From contig NZ_AFHG01000030.1 in assembly GCF_000214035.2 (NCBI RefSeq), positions 1 to 64,000 of the forward strand: a stretch of 64,000 bases of DNA, read 5' to 3'. Under the pieces are notes generated by a model. It did no database searches. It had not been told where the DNA came from and was given only the letters and a program-made list of their open reading frames with translations. Every line of letters starts with the position of its first letter. Positions within the stretch are counted from its first letter, which is position 1. Source of the stretch: Methyloversatilis universalis FAM5 (GTDB lineage Bacteria > Pseudomonadota > Gammaproteobacteria > Burkholderiales > Rhodocyclaceae). Shown here piece after piece: positions 16,497 through 25,359 of the stretch. Position numbers and translations under genes: made by a program.

Positions 16497-16967
16497 ATGA
16501 GAATCCTGTTCTGCTGCATGGGCAACATCTGCCGTTCGCCGACTGCGGAGGGGGTGGTGCGTGCCCGCCTCGACGCCGCGGGACTGGGTGCTCAGGTGGC
16601 CGTCGATTCCGCTGGCACTCACGGCTACCACACCGGCGCGCGCCCCGATCCGCGGGCGATTGCCGCGGCATCGACGCGCGGCGTGGATATCAGCGGCATC
16701 CGGGCACGCAAGGTGGACGTGGCGGACTTCGAGCGCTTCGACCTGATCTATGCGATGGACCGCGACAACCTGCGCAATCTCGAGCGCCACTGCCCCGATC
16801 CGCTGCGCCACAAGCTGGCGCTCTTCCTGCAGCACGCCGACGCCTTCGACGAGGACGAAGTGCCCGACCCTTACTACGGCGGGCCGGCCGGTTTCGAGCG
16901 TGTGCTCGACCTGATCGAAGATGCCGCCGACGGTCTGGTGCGCGATCTGCAGCAGCGGCTCAAATGA
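16497..16967 (+). CDS. Low-molecular-weight protein-tyrosine phosphatase
   Basis: A 156-residue cytoplasmic phosphatase. The catalytic P-loop Cys-X5-Arg-Ser starts at C7 (C-MGNIC-RS), and the general-acid loop DPYYGG lies near residues 122-127. GTHGYHTGARPDPRA is also typical. Such enzymes either oppose bacterial tyrosine kinases or act on arsenate/small phosphates; here the context does not decide. ATG 16497 gives the compact family N-terminus; an in-frame GTG at 16437 would overlap ttcA and add an unconserved tail. Confidence 0.93.
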   Translation: MRILFCCMGNICRSPTAEGVVRARLDAAGLGAQVAVDSAGTHGYHTGARPDPRAIAAASTRGVDISGIRARKVDVADFERFDLIYAMDRDNLRNLERHCPDPLRHKLALFLQHADAFDEDEVPDPYYGGPAGFERVLDLIEDAADGLVRDLQQRLK

Positions 16968-16970
16968 AAA

Positions 16971-16990
16971 CGGGCGGCCACGGCCGCCCG
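16971..16990. terminator. Hairpin terminator between convergent genes
   Basis: CGGGCGGCC/GGCCGCCCG stem only 3 bases after the phosphatase stop and 25 bases before the end of the minus-strand gene at 17016. The T tract is weak (TCCTCTGT), so efficiency is uncertain; it could serve both directions. Confidence 0.6.
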
Positions 16991-17015
16991 TCCTCTGTCG
17001 CCGGTCAGTGGGCGA

Positions 17016-17531
17016 TCACTTGTCCAGCAGCGCCTTCAGATTTTTCAGGCCGTCGGTATAGACCGCCTTCATCGTGCCGGTGGCCGCTTCATCATCCTTG
17101 CCTGCGGCCGGATGTTCGCTGGCGTCGGCGCGGAAGAACACGCCCTTCCATTCCACCACCGAACCGCCGCCGTCGGCCGGCTTCACGGTCAGCGTGGACT
17201 TGTACTTGCTGACCGGCAGCGCACTGCCGTCCTGCGCGGTATAGGTGAAACTGCGGTCGGCGTCCGAAATCGCTTCCAGCTTTTCGATCACTTCGCCACC
17301 GCCCTTGATCTTCAGCGTGCGCACCGATCCGACCTCGCTGCCTGCGGTCGCGGTGCTGCTCTCGACTGCCGGGTGCCAGGACTGCAGCTGGGTGAAGTCC
17401 TTCACCTTGGCCCAGACCGCGTCCGGGCTGGCTTTCAGCGTGATGGACTCGTTCGCCTTCAGGCGCGACGGGCCGTGGGCGAACACGGTGGTGCTGGCGA
17501 CGACGGCGAGCAGGGCTGCAAAAAGACGCAT
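17016..17531 (-). CDS. MxaD-like periplasmic SRPBCC protein
   Basis: A 171-residue exported protein of the SRPBCC/polyketide-cyclase fold. A signal peptide (MRLFAALLAVVASTTVFA, cleavage before HG) precedes the fold. The start ANESITLKASPDAVWAKVKDF and the AVESST segment recall MxaD/XoxD-type proteins of methylotrophs, which assist electron transfer from methanol dehydrogenase to cytochrome cL. No mxa or xox genes lie nearby, so the methanol link rests on similarity by eye. ATG 17531 is chosen over 17627 because GAGGAG lies about 8 bases upstream and the signal peptide starts there. Confidence 0.65.
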   Translation of the reverse strand: MRLFAALLAVVASTTVFAHGPSRLKANESITLKASPDAVWAKVKDFTQLQSWHPAVESSTATAGSEVGSVRTLKIKGGGEVIEKLEAISDADRSFTYTAQDGSALPVSKYKSTLTVKPADGGGSVVEWKGVFFRADASEHPAAGKDDEAATGTMKAVYTDGLKNLKALLDK

Positions 17532-17630
17532 GGGTTTTTCTCCTCGTTTGTTGTGATTGAACCTGCGGGGCGCAGTGTCGGTGAAAACATCCGCCCTGTG
17601 ACCGGGAAATTTTCCTGCGGATTCCAATGA

Positions 17631-17660
17631 AGAAGGGCCCGGACGATGCCGGGCCCTTCT
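17631..17660 (-). terminator. Terminator hairpin downstream of rne
   Basis: Perfect 12-base-pair stem AGAAGGGCCCGG/CCGGGCCCTTCT with a 6-base loop, 26 bases past the rne stop on the minus strand. The following T tract is short and interrupted. Confidence 0.65.
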
Positions 17661-17686
17661 GCACGATGCGGGACGACGGAGCGCGC

Positions 17687-20572
17687 TTATTCGCCGCGCG
17701 TTTCCACCTGCTGCATCGGCTCGTTGCTGATCACCGCGACCGGACGACGGCGGCGGCCGAGCGGGGTCTGCTCGACCTCCACCGGCACGACGCTGGCCGT
17801 TGCCGACGTTTCGACCATGACCAGGCCGCTGCTCGACAGCGAACTCTTCAGGTCGGGCGCCGCGACCGGTGCCGGCGCGGGGGCCGCCGGGGCGAAGCCG
17901 CCCAGGCTTTCCATTGCGCGCACCAGCGTCGATTCGCTGCTGTCGGTCTGCGGTACCGTCGGCGCCGCCTCTTCCGCTGCGACCACGGCCGGTTCGACCG
18001 CGGATTCGATCACTGCGCTTGCCGACGCGGTCACCGTGTCCGCCACGGTTTCGGCAGCCTGAACGACGCTGTCCGCAGCCGGGGTCGGCTGGGCTTGCGG
18101 TTCGTTCTGCACCGGCGTCGCGACGGCTTCGGTCTCCACCGGCGTATCCAGCGGCAGGCTGGCCTGGGCTTCTGCGGTCGCGACCTCGGCGACCGGAGCG
18201 TCCGCCACCGGCGCCACGGTGTCGGCGGCCACGCTGACAGCCGCTTCATTGGCTGCGGCGACCACCGGCAGATCCGCCTCGACGCCTTCGTCGGCCGCGC
18301 CTTCCGCGCCGCTCAGACCTTCGGTGGCGGCGTCCGGACGGCGTTCACCCCGTTCGCGACGACCACCACGACGGCGACGACGCGGTGCGGCGGCGCCTTC
18401 CACGCCCTCGGCCGGTGCCGGCACTTCGGCGCCGGTGGCTTCGGTCAGCGGCAGATCGGTCTGGGCAGCGGCCTGTTCGCGGCCGTCATTGGCAGCCCGT
18501 TCGCGCGGTGCCCGCGGTTCACGGGGCTCGCGCGGCTCACGCGGTTCACGCTGCTTGCGCGGCTGGCCATCGCCACGGCCTTCGTTCCGGCTCTCGTTAC
18601 GACCTTCGCCGCGACCTTCACCCTTGTTCGGCTGTTCTGCGCGTGCCTCGCGACCTTCGCGGTTTTCACGGCCTTCGCGCGGCTCGCGACCCTCGCGCTG
18701 TTCGCGACCTTCACGGCCCTCACGGCCGTCACGGCGGTTGCGGTTGCGACCGCGTTCGCCGTCACCACGCGGGGCGCGCTCGCGCGTCTGCGCCGGTTTG
18801 GCTTCAGTGGCCGGAGCCGGTGCGGGCGCAGGTGCGGACTGGCCGCCACCGAACAGCGAGGCGATCCAGCCGAAGAAGCCGCCCTTGGCTGCCGGCGCGG
18901 GCGCCGGAGCGGCGGCAACCGGAGCGGCTGCCGCCGGTTCGGCCACCACAGGCGCCGGCTGATCCGGCGTGATGTGCTTGATCGCCGCTTCCATGCGCTT
19001 CGGACGCTCGTCGGCCGGAATGGCGGACGGCGGCTGATAGCCTTCGGCGGACGGGTTGATTGCCATCTGGTAGGACGGCGGCGTCGTGCCTTCCAGATTC
19101 AGCTGGTCATGGCGCAGGCGGATGATTTCGTGTGCCGGCGTTTCGAGGTGCTTGTTCGGGATGAGGACGATGTTGACCTTGTGGCGCAGTTCGATCGCGT
19201 TGATGTCGGCCCGCTTCTCGTTCAGCAGGAAGGTGGCGACATCGACCGGCACCTGGGTGTGCACCGCACCCGTGTTCTCCTTCATCGCTTCCTCTTCGAG
19301 GATGCGCAGGATGTGCAGCGCGGCCGATTCGGTCGATCGGATGTGGCCGGTGCCGCTGCAGCGCGGGCAGGGGATGTAGCTGGTTTCCGCCAGGGCCGGA
19401 CGCAGGCGCTGGCGCGACAGTTCGAGCAGGCCGAAGCGGCTGATCTTGCCCATCTGCACGCGGGCGCGGTCGTGATGCAGCGCGTCGCGCAGGCGGGTTT
19501 CCACCTCGCGCTGGGCGCGCGGGTTTTCCATGTCGATGAAGTCGATGACGATCAGGCCGCCGAGGTCGCGCAGGCGCAGCTGGCGGGCGATCTCGTCCGC
19601 CGCCTCGCAGTTGGTGCGCAGCGCGGTTTCCTCGATGTCGCTGCCCTTGGTCGAGCGGCCCGAGTTCACGTCCACCGCCACCAGCGCTTCGGTGTGGTCG
19701 ATCACGATGGCGCCGCCGGACGGCAGGTTCACCTGACGCGAGTAAGCGGATTCGATCTGGTGTTCGATCTGGAAGCGCGAAAACAGCGGCACGTCGTCAC
19801 GGTAGCGCTTGACCCGGGACACGTTGCCGGGCATCACGTGTTCCATGAAGGTGTAGGCCTGCTCGAACACCTCGTCGGTGTCGATCAGGATTTCACCGAT
19901 GTCCGGCTGGAAGTAGTCGCGGATGGCGCGGATCACCAGACTGCCTTCCTGGTAGATCAGGAAAGCGCCGGTCTGCGACTGGGCCGCACCTTCGATCGCG
20001 GTCCACAGCTGCAGCAGGTAGTTCAGATCCCACTGCAGCTCTTCGGCGTTGCGGCCGATGCCGGCGGTGCGGGCGATCAGGCTCATGCCGCCCGGCACTT
20101 CGAGCTGATCCATGGTTTCGCGCAGTTCGGCGCGATCATCCCCTTCGACCCGGCGCGACACACCGCCACCGCGCGGGTTGTTCGGCATCAGCACCAGATA
20201 GCGGCCGGCCAGCGAAATGAAGGTGGTGAGGGCGGCGCCCTTGTTGCCGCGTTCGTCCTTGTCGATCTGGACGATCAGTTCCTGGCCGACGCTCAGTGCA
20301 TCCTGGATGCGGGCGCGGCCCGGCTCGAGGTCGGGCTTGAAATAGGAACGGGATACTTCCTTGAACGGCAGGAAGCCGTGACGGTCTGCACCGTAGTCGA
20401 CAAAGCAGGCTTCGAGACTGGGCTCGATGCGGGTAATGACTGCCTTGTAGATATTGCTCTTGCGCTGCTCCTTGCTGGATGACTCTATGTCGAGGTCAAC
20501 CAGCTTCTGACCGTCAACAATCGCGACGCGCAGCTCTTCGGCCTGCGTCGCGTTGAAGAGCATTCGTTTCAT
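17687..20572 (-). CDS. rne: Ribonuclease E
   Basis: A 961-residue endoribonuclease, core of the RNA degradosome and of rRNA/tRNA processing. The N-terminal catalytic half holds the S1 domain (SNIYKAVITRIEPSLEACFVDYG), a DNase I-like region with IVIDFIDM, and the Zn-link motif CPRCSGTGH. The C-terminal half is disordered: an arginine-rich tract with repeated EGRE/REPRE units (DNA about 18480-18770), then a long Ala/Val/Glu-rich tail. ATG 20572 (MKRMLFNAT) fits the family N-terminus and has GGGAG about 7 bases upstream. It is divergent from rluC, as in many proteobacteria. Confidence 0.96.
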   Translation of the reverse strand: MKRMLFNATQAEELRVAIVDGQKLVDLDIESSSKEQRKSNIYKAVITRIEPSLEACFVDYGADRHGFLPFKEVSRSYFKPDLEPGRARIQDALSVGQELIVQIDKDERGNKGAALTTFISLAGRYLVLMPNNPRGGGVSRRVEGDDRAELRETMDQLEVPGGMSLIARTAGIGRNAEELQWDLNYLLQLWTAIEGAAQSQTGAFLIYQEGSLVIRAIRDYFQPDIGEILIDTDEVFEQAYTFMEHVMPGNVSRVKRYRDDVPLFSRFQIEHQIESAYSRQVNLPSGGAIVIDHTEALVAVDVNSGRSTKGSDIEETALRTNCEAADEIARQLRLRDLGGLIVIDFIDMENPRAQREVETRLRDALHHDRARVQMGKISRFGLLELSRQRLRPALAETSYIPCPRCSGTGHIRSTESAALHILRILEEEAMKENTGAVHTQVPVDVATFLLNEKRADINAIELRHKVNIVLIPNKHLETPAHEIIRLRHDQLNLEGTTPPSYQMAINPSAEGYQPPSAIPADERPKRMEAAIKHITPDQPAPVVAEPAAAAPVAAAPAPAPAAKGGFFGWIASLFGGGQSAPAPAPAPATEAKPAQTRERAPRGDGERGRNRNRRDGREGREGREQREGREPREGRENREGREARAEQPNKGEGRGEGRNESRNEGRGDGQPRKQREPREPREPREPRAPRERAANDGREQAAAQTDLPLTEATGAEVPAPAEGVEGAAAPRRRRRGGRRERGERRPDAATEGLSGAEGAADEGVEADLPVVAAANEAAVSVAADTVAPVADAPVAEVATAEAQASLPLDTPVETEAVATPVQNEPQAQPTPAADSVVQAAETVADTVTASASAVIESAVEPAVVAAEEAAPTVPQTDSSESTLVRAMESLGGFAPAAPAPAPVAAPDLKSSLSSSGLVMVETSATASVVPVEVEQTPLGRRRRPVAVISNEPMQQVETRGE

Positions 20573-20949
20573 CAACTTCTCCCGCGCGCACCGCACACGG
20601 GCAGGACAAACCGCTCGTCAATTAATAACGTCTATCTTGTCGGCTGCAATCGGGTTTTTTCGATGGGAACGGACGGGGGACGTGGAGGGGTCTGCCAACT
20701 CTCAATGCAGCCGCACTGTGCGACTGCCTGGGGGATTCTGCCTGTACGGTACTCGCGCTACTCAGTACACTCGCTACTTTGGGTGAGCGGGATTAACCCG
20801 TGATCCGGTTCTGGCCTGTTCAAGAAGGACTGCATGAGGAAGCACTTCACCGTCTTAATGTCACCCGGCGTCCGCCACTTCGGGCTGGATGCGCTTCACG
20901 CTGCGTCTGTATTGAAACCAGAGCAAAAACCCGTCGCAGTATATTTGAA
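20573..20949. promoter_or_regulatory. Divergent rne/rluC control region
   Basis: A 377-base gap without a gene. On the minus strand, TTGCAG followed about 17 bases later by ATTAAT (near 20617-20648) could be an rne promoter with an untranslated leader of some tens of bases. RNase E usually controls its own leader, which would lie here, but I cannot fold it reliably. I see no convincing rluC promoter. Confidence 0.35.
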
Positions 20950-21930
20950 ATGAAGGAGTTGGGTAAAGAAGCTCCGAAGGTGGTGCGGCATGTGGTGGAC
21001 GCGGAGGACGCCGGCCAGCGCATCGACAACTTCCTGCTGCGTGTATGCAAGGGCGTGCCGAAAAGTCACGTCTATCGCATCCTGCGTTCCGGCGAGGTAC
21101 GTGTTAACAGCAAGCGGGTCGATCAGACCTACCGGCTAACCGAGCACGACGAGGTGCGCATTCCGCCCATCCGGACGGCCGAGCCGGGGGCGCCGGCCGC
21201 CGTGCCGGCACTCGAGTTCGCCATCCTGTACGAGGACGAGGCCTTTCTGGCGATCAACAAGCCGGCCGGCATCGCGGTGCATGGCGGTTCCGGCGTCAGC
21301 TTCGGCGTCATCGAAAGCCTGCGCCGGGCACGGCCGCAGGCGCGGCTGCTGGAACTGGCGCACCGTCTTGACCGCGAAACCTCCGGCATCCTGCTGATCG
21401 CCAAGAAGCGTTCGGCGCTGACCGCGCTGCACGACGCCTTCCGCGACGGCGCGATGGACAAGCGTTACTTCGCGCTGGTGAAGGGCCGCTGGCTGAACCC
21501 GGTGCAGCACATCCGGCTCGCGCTGACCAAGTACCTGACCGAATCCGGCGAGCGGCGGGTGTCGGTGGATCCGGACGGCAAGACCGCCCATTCCATCGTC
21601 GAGCTGGAAGCGCGCTGGCCCGGCTACAGCCTGCTCGGCGTGCGCATCAAGACCGGCCGCACCCACCAGATCCGGGTGCATCTGTCGGCCAGCGGCTTTC
21701 CGATCGCCGGCGACGAGAAGTACGGCGACTTTCCGCTGAACAAGGCACTGCGCAAGGAGGGGCTGCCGCGCATGTTCCTGCACGCGCACAGCCTGACCCT
21801 GAACCATCCGCTCACAGGTGAGCGTCTGCAGATCGAGGCGCCGCTGCCCGACGACCTGGCCGGCTTCGTGCGCCGGCTCGACCAGCAGCATCCGCGCGAA
21901 TTCGATCGCGCGGCCCGCCCACAACCCTGA
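20950..21930 (+). CDS. rluC: 23S rRNA pseudouridine synthase RluC
   Basis: A 326-residue pseudouridine synthase of the RluA family, which modifies 23S rRNA uridines 955, 2504 and 2580 in E. coli. An N-terminal S4 domain (QRIDNFLLRVCKGVPKSHVYRILRSGEVRVN) is followed by the catalytic domain with the Asp in LAHRLDRETSG and the RTHQIRVHL motif. ATG 20950 begins the conserved N-terminus; upstream in-frame codons look like leader. The next gene starts 6 bases after its stop. Confidence 0.95.
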   Translation: MKELGKEAPKVVRHVVDAEDAGQRIDNFLLRVCKGVPKSHVYRILRSGEVRVNSKRVDQTYRLTEHDEVRIPPIRTAEPGAPAAVPALEFAILYEDEAFLAINKPAGIAVHGGSGVSFGVIESLRRARPQARLLELAHRLDRETSGILLIAKKRSALTALHDAFRDGAMDKRYFALVKGRWLNPVQHIRLALTKYLTESGERRVSVDPDGKTAHSIVELEARWPGYSLLGVRIKTGRTHQIRVHLSASGFPIAGDEKYGDFPLNKALRKEGLPRMFLHAHSLTLNHPLTGERLQIEAPLPDDLAGFVRRLDQQHPREFDRAARPQP

Positions 21931-21936
21931 CCTTCC

Positions 21937-22593
21937 ATGCCCGCACAGTTCGACCTCATCGTTTTCGACTGGGATGGCACGCTGCTCGATTCCGCGGCCG
22001 CCATCGTCCATGCCATTCAGCACGCCTGCGTCGATATCGGCGTTCCGCCGCCGGACGACGCGACCGCGCGTTCGGTCATCGGCCTTGGCCTGATCGATGC
22101 GCTGGCCCGTGCAGTGCCCTCGCTGCCGGTGTCGCGCCATCAGGAGCTGGCCGGCCGCTACCGCTATCACTACCTTGCGCGCGACCACGAACTGACGCTG
22201 TTCGGCGGCGTGCCGGAGCTGCTGGACGATCTGGCCGGCTGGGGACATACGCTGGCGGTCGCCACCGGCAAGAGCCGCGCAGGCCTGAACCGCGCGCTGG
22301 GTCACACCGGGCTGGGACCGAAATTTGCGTCCACCCGCTGTGCCGACGAGTCGGTGTCCAAGCCGGCGCCGGACATGGTGCTGGAACTGATGGAAGAGCT
22401 GGGTCACGCGCCGGAACGCACGCTGGTGATCGGCGATACCACCCACGACCTGCTGATGGCCCGTCACGCCGGCTGCGCGGCGGTGGCGGTGAGCTATGGC
22501 GCGCATCCGCTGGACGAACTGCTGGCTGCCGGGCCGCACGGCCACGCCGCCAGCGTCGATGAGCTCCGGGAGTGGTTGCGGTGTCACGCATGA
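21937..22593 (+). CDS. HAD-superfamily phosphatase (phosphoglycolate phosphatase-like)
   Basis: A 218-residue HAD-IA hydrolase. Motif I is FDWDGTLLDS with the nucleophilic Asp near residue 11; motif II is the Thr in VATGKS; the lysine KPAPDM and motif IV (VIGDTTHDL) complete the active site. The sequence resembles Gph/PGPase-type enzymes that remove phosphate from 2-phosphoglycolate or related metabolites. It is coupled to the next gene by an ATGA overlap and lies next to rluC, a common arrangement. Confidence 0.88.
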   Translation: MPAQFDLIVFDWDGTLLDSAAAIVHAIQHACVDIGVPPPDDATARSVIGLGLIDALARAVPSLPVSRHQELAGRYRYHYLARDHELTLFGGVPELLDDLAGWGHTLAVATGKSRAGLNRALGHTGLGPKFASTRCADESVSKPAPDMVLELMEELGHAPERTLVIGDTTHDLLMARHAGCAAVAVSYGAHPLDELLAAGPHGHAASVDELREWLRCHA

Positions 22594-22931
22594 AGGTGTG
22601 CGCGTCGGCCGACATCGGGGAGGGCGGCCCGGGCGTGCGGTTTGCGATCGACCGTTCCGGGAAGCCTGTTCAGGCGTTTGCGGTCCGCTTCCGGGGCAAG
22701 GTGTATGGATATGTCAACAGTTGCCGCCATGTACCGATCGAGCTGGACTGGAACCATGGCGAGTTCTTCGATACTTCAAAGCTATACTTGATCTGTTCCA
22801 CGCATGGCGCCCTGTATGAGCCGGATACCGGCCTGTGCGTGGGTGGTCCCTGTCGCGGCAAGCGGCTCGAAGCGCTGGGGCTCGAGGAATCCGAAGGACA
22901 GGTGTGGCTGTCCGAAGCACGCAGCGAGTAA
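22590..22931 (+). CDS. Small Rieske [2Fe-2S] protein
   Basis: A 113-residue single-domain Rieske ferredoxin-like protein. Ligands are Cys and His in NSCRHVPIELDW and Cys and His in LICSTHGALYEPDTG; the trailing GPCRGKRLE segment is typical. No signal peptide is present. It starts at ATG 22590, overlapping the HAD stop as ATGA, and precedes sppA by 10 bases. Its redox partner is not evident. Unlike the damaged Rieske-like protein at 5113, all four ligands are intact here. Confidence 0.9.
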   Translation: MKVCASADIGEGGPGVRFAIDRSGKPVQAFAVRFRGKVYGYVNSCRHVPIELDWNHGEFFDTSKLYLICSTHGALYEPDTGLCVGGPCRGKRLEALGLEESEGQVWLSEARSE

Positions 22932-22941
22932 GTGAAACATC

Positions 22942-23907
22942 ATGTCCGAATCTGAACGTCAGTCCGAACAGCGCGTTGATCCGACCTGGGAGCGCAAGCT
23001 GATCGAACGGCTGGCTCTTGAATCCGTGGTCGAGCAGCGCCGTCGCCGTCGCTGGAGCATCTTTTTCCGGCTGGTCGGCTTTGCCTACCTGGGCGTGCTG
23101 GCTTTCGCGCTGATCGACTGGAGCGCGCTGTTCAATCAGGCAGAGCACCGCAAGCACACCGCGTTGGTGGAGCTGAGCGGCGTGATCGCGCCCAACGGCG
23201 AGGCGAGCGCCGACCGCATCATTTCGTCGCTGCAGTCCGCCTTCGACGACAAGAACACCCAGGGCGTCATCCTGAAGATCAACAGCCCGGGCGGCAGTCC
23301 GGTGCAGAGCGGCATCATCAACGACGAAATCTACCGCCTGCGCGCGCTCTACCCGGACACCCCGCTGTACGCGGTGGTCGAGGACATCTGCGCGTCCGGC
23401 GGCTATTACGTGGCGGTGGCCGCCGACCGCATCTATGTAGACAAGGCCAGCATCGTCGGCTCCATCGGCGTGCTGATGGACGGTTTCGGCTTCACCGGCC
23501 TGATGGACAAGGTGGGCGTGGAGCGCCGTCTGCTGACCGCCGGCGAGAACAAGGGCTTTCTCGATCCGTTCTCGCCGCAGGATCCGCGCCAGAAGGCGCA
23601 CGCGCAGCAGCTGCTGGGCGATGTGCATGAGCAGTTCATCGCCGTGGTGCGTAAGGGGCGTGGTGACCGGCTCAAGGAGTCGCCGGACATGTTCTCCGGC
23701 CTGATGTGGAGCGGTTCGCGCAGCATCGAGCTCGGACTGGCCGATGATCTGGGCAGCGTTGAATTCGTGGCGCGCGATGTGGTGAAGGCGGCGGACATCG
23801 TTGATTTCACCCAGCGACAGAACATCGCCGAACGTTTCGCCAAGAAGTTCGGCGCGGATCTGGGTGAGAGCGTCGCCGGCGCGCTCGGGCGGGTCGGCAT
23901 GCGCTGA
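22942..23907 (+). CDS. sppA: Signal peptide peptidase SppA (S49 family)
   Basis: A 321-residue membrane-bound serine protease that digests leftover signal peptides. A cytoplasmic N-tail and one membrane helix at about residues 40-62 (IFFRLVGFAYLGVLAFALI) are followed by the S49 domain: ILKINSPGGSPVQSG, the nucleophile Ser in DICASGGYYVAVAAD, and the probable general-base Lys in TAGENKGFLDPF. This is the short, SppA36K-like form rather than the double-domain E. coli enzyme. Confidence 0.92.
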   Translation: MSESERQSEQRVDPTWERKLIERLALESVVEQRRRRRWSIFFRLVGFAYLGVLAFALIDWSALFNQAEHRKHTALVELSGVIAPNGEASADRIISSLQSAFDDKNTQGVILKINSPGGSPVQSGIINDEIYRLRALYPDTPLYAVVEDICASGGYYVAVAADRIYVDKASIVGSIGVLMDGFGFTGLMDKVGVERRLLTAGENKGFLDPFSPQDPRQKAHAQQLLGDVHEQFIAVVRKGRGDRLKESPDMFSGLMWSGSRSIELGLADDLGSVEFVARDVVKAADIVDFTQRQNIAERFAKKFGADLGESVAGALGRVGMR

Positions 23908-23921
23908 TTTTGCTGGCCGGT

Positions 23922-24653
23922 TCAGCCGGCCAGCAGCAGAAAGAGGGCGGGGCGGCGATCGATGCGACCGATCTCTTCGGAGGTCCATTGCGCGACCGGC
24001 CGGGTCCGGATGAACTGATCCGGTGCGGTCAGCGCAGCCGCAATGCACAGCAGCGTGTCGCCGCGACAGTGTGCGCGTATCGCGTCGAACATCCGCAGGT
24101 TGCGGTACGGCGTTTCGATGAACAGCTGGGTCTGGCGCAGCCGCTGCGACTGCTTTTCCAGTTCGGCCAGTGCCTTGGCCCGCGCGCTCTCATCCACCGG
24201 CAGATAGCCGTGAAAGGCGAAGGACTGACCGTTCAGCCCCGAGGCCATCAGCGCGAGCAGAATGGACGACGGCCCGACCAGGGGGGCAACCGGGATGCCC
24301 ATTGTGTGGGCGGTGCGTGCAGCCAGTGCGCCCGGGTCGGCCACGCCGGGACAGCCCGCATCGGAAATGACGCCGGCGCTGCGACCGGCGAGCACCGGTG
24401 ACAGCAGTTCGCGCAGCAGGCGCCCGTCCTTTTCCGGTGGCAGTTCGACGATGTCCAGTTCGCGCAGCGGCGTCGGGTGTTCGAGGCGCTTCAGCGTCGC
24501 GCGCGCCGACTTGGCGCTTTCGACCAGGAAGTAATCCAGCTGGTGAGCGCGCTCGCGAACCGCCGCCGGCGTGTCGAGCGCGGTGCCGGTGGCGGCGTCC
24601 AGCGGGCTGGGCAGCATGTAGAGCGTGCCCGGTGTGCGGGGTGCGTCACTCAT
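23922..24653 (-). CDS. RsmI-like SAM-dependent tetrapyrrole-fold methyltransferase
   Basis: A 243-residue methyltransferase with the tetrapyrrole-methylase fold. VISDAGCPGVADPGA is the SAM-binding signature of RsmI, which methylates C1402 of 16S rRNA; VGPSSILLALMASGLNGQSFAFHGYLP follows. It is shorter than typical RsmI (about 280 residues) and the N-terminus differs, so it may be the paralogue often found beside Maf genes rather than RsmI itself. It overlaps yceF by 4 bases. Confidence 0.8.
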   Translation of the reverse strand: MSDAPRTPGTLYMLPSPLDAATGTALDTPAAVRERAHQLDYFLVESAKSARATLKRLEHPTPLRELDIVELPPEKDGRLLRELLSPVLAGRSAGVISDAGCPGVADPGALAARTAHTMGIPVAPLVGPSSILLALMASGLNGQSFAFHGYLPVDESARAKALAELEKQSQRLRQTQLFIETPYRNLRMFDAIRAHCRGDTLLCIAAALTAPDQFIRTRPVAQWTSEEIGRIDRRPALFLLLAG

Positions 24654-25234
24654 GGCAGCGTATAGCCCAGTTCGCGCAGGATGGCGCTGAGCCGTATCAG
24701 CGGCAGGCCGACCAGTGCGGTCGGGTCGTCGCCGCTGAGCCTTTCCAGCAGAGCGATGCCCAGCGATTCGGATTTGGCCGCGCCGGCGCAGTCCAGCGGC
24801 TCGTCGAGGTCGATGTAGCGCTCGATCTCGGCGTGCGACAGCGGGCGGAATACGACTTCGGTCGGCACCACCGCTTCATGAGGCTGGCCGCTTCGGCCGT
24901 CGATGACGCACAGCGCGGTGTCGAACACCACGGTCTGTCCGCTCAGTTCGGCCAGCTGGGCAATGGCTGCGTCTCGCGTGCCCGGTTTGCCGTACTGTCG
25001 GCCGCCGCAGGAAGCCACCTGGTCGGAGCCGATTACGGTGTGGCCGGGCAGCCGACGGGCGATCGCCTCCGCCTTCTGCCGCGCCAGCCGGGCGGCGAGT
25101 GCGCGCGGCGTTTCGCCGACGCTTGGGCTTTCATCGATGTCCGGCGACGCGGTGGTGAATGGAATGCGCAGGCGTGACAGCAGTTCGCGCCGGTAGCGCG
25201 AGGACGAGCCAAGGACGAGGTCGGGCAGGGGCAT
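24650..25234 (-). CDS. yceF: Maf-family nucleotide pyrophosphatase YceF
   Basis: A 194-residue Maf protein; the YceF subgroup hydrolyses 7-methyl-GTP, removing modified nucleotides. LVLGSSSRYRRELLSRL is the N-terminal phosphate-binding motif, VIGSDQVA contains the catalytic Asp, and SLGIALLERLSGDDPTALVGLPL closes the fold. I chose ATG 25234 because the family begins there; the longer in-frame start at 25294 adds an unlike sequence. It is divergent from yceD. Confidence 0.93.
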   Translation of the reverse strand: MPLPDLVLGSSSRYRRELLSRLRIPFTTASPDIDESPSVGETPRALAARLARQKAEAIARRLPGHTVIGSDQVASCGGRQYGKPGTRDAAIAQLAELSGQTVVFDTALCVIDGRSGQPHEAVVPTEVVFRPLSHAEIERYIDLDEPLDCAGAAKSESLGIALLERLSGDDPTALVGLPLIRLSAILRELGYTLP

Positions 25235-25283
25235 GGTGCGGGCGGGAGGCTGGGCGCACTGCGTCGTGAAGACGCAGGTTGCT

Positions 25284-25313
25284 TTGACATACATGAGCGG
25301 CGGATAGTATCAT
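25284..25313 (+). promoter_or_regulatory. Promoter of the yceD-rpmF-fab operon
   Basis: A consensus -35 TTGACA (25284-25289) with -10 TATCAT (25308-25313) at 18-base spacing, or TAGTAT (25305-25310) at 15. It lies 47 bases before the yceD start and reads into the fatty-acid operon. Confidence 0.7.
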
Positions 25314-25359
25314 TTACGGTTTGTTTCTCCGCCTCGCGAGATGTCGTGGCGCCACAGGC

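Noticed and set aside
18480-18780. CRISPR-like repeat array in the repetitive part of rne
   Set aside because: Repeats are short, irregular and in frame with the EGRE protein repeats; no constant repeat/spacer length and no cas genes in the window.
17627-20482. 951-codon plus-strand open frame opposite rne
   Set aside because: Contains long Arg/Phe/Ala repeats that mirror the RNase E tail; no recognisable domain.
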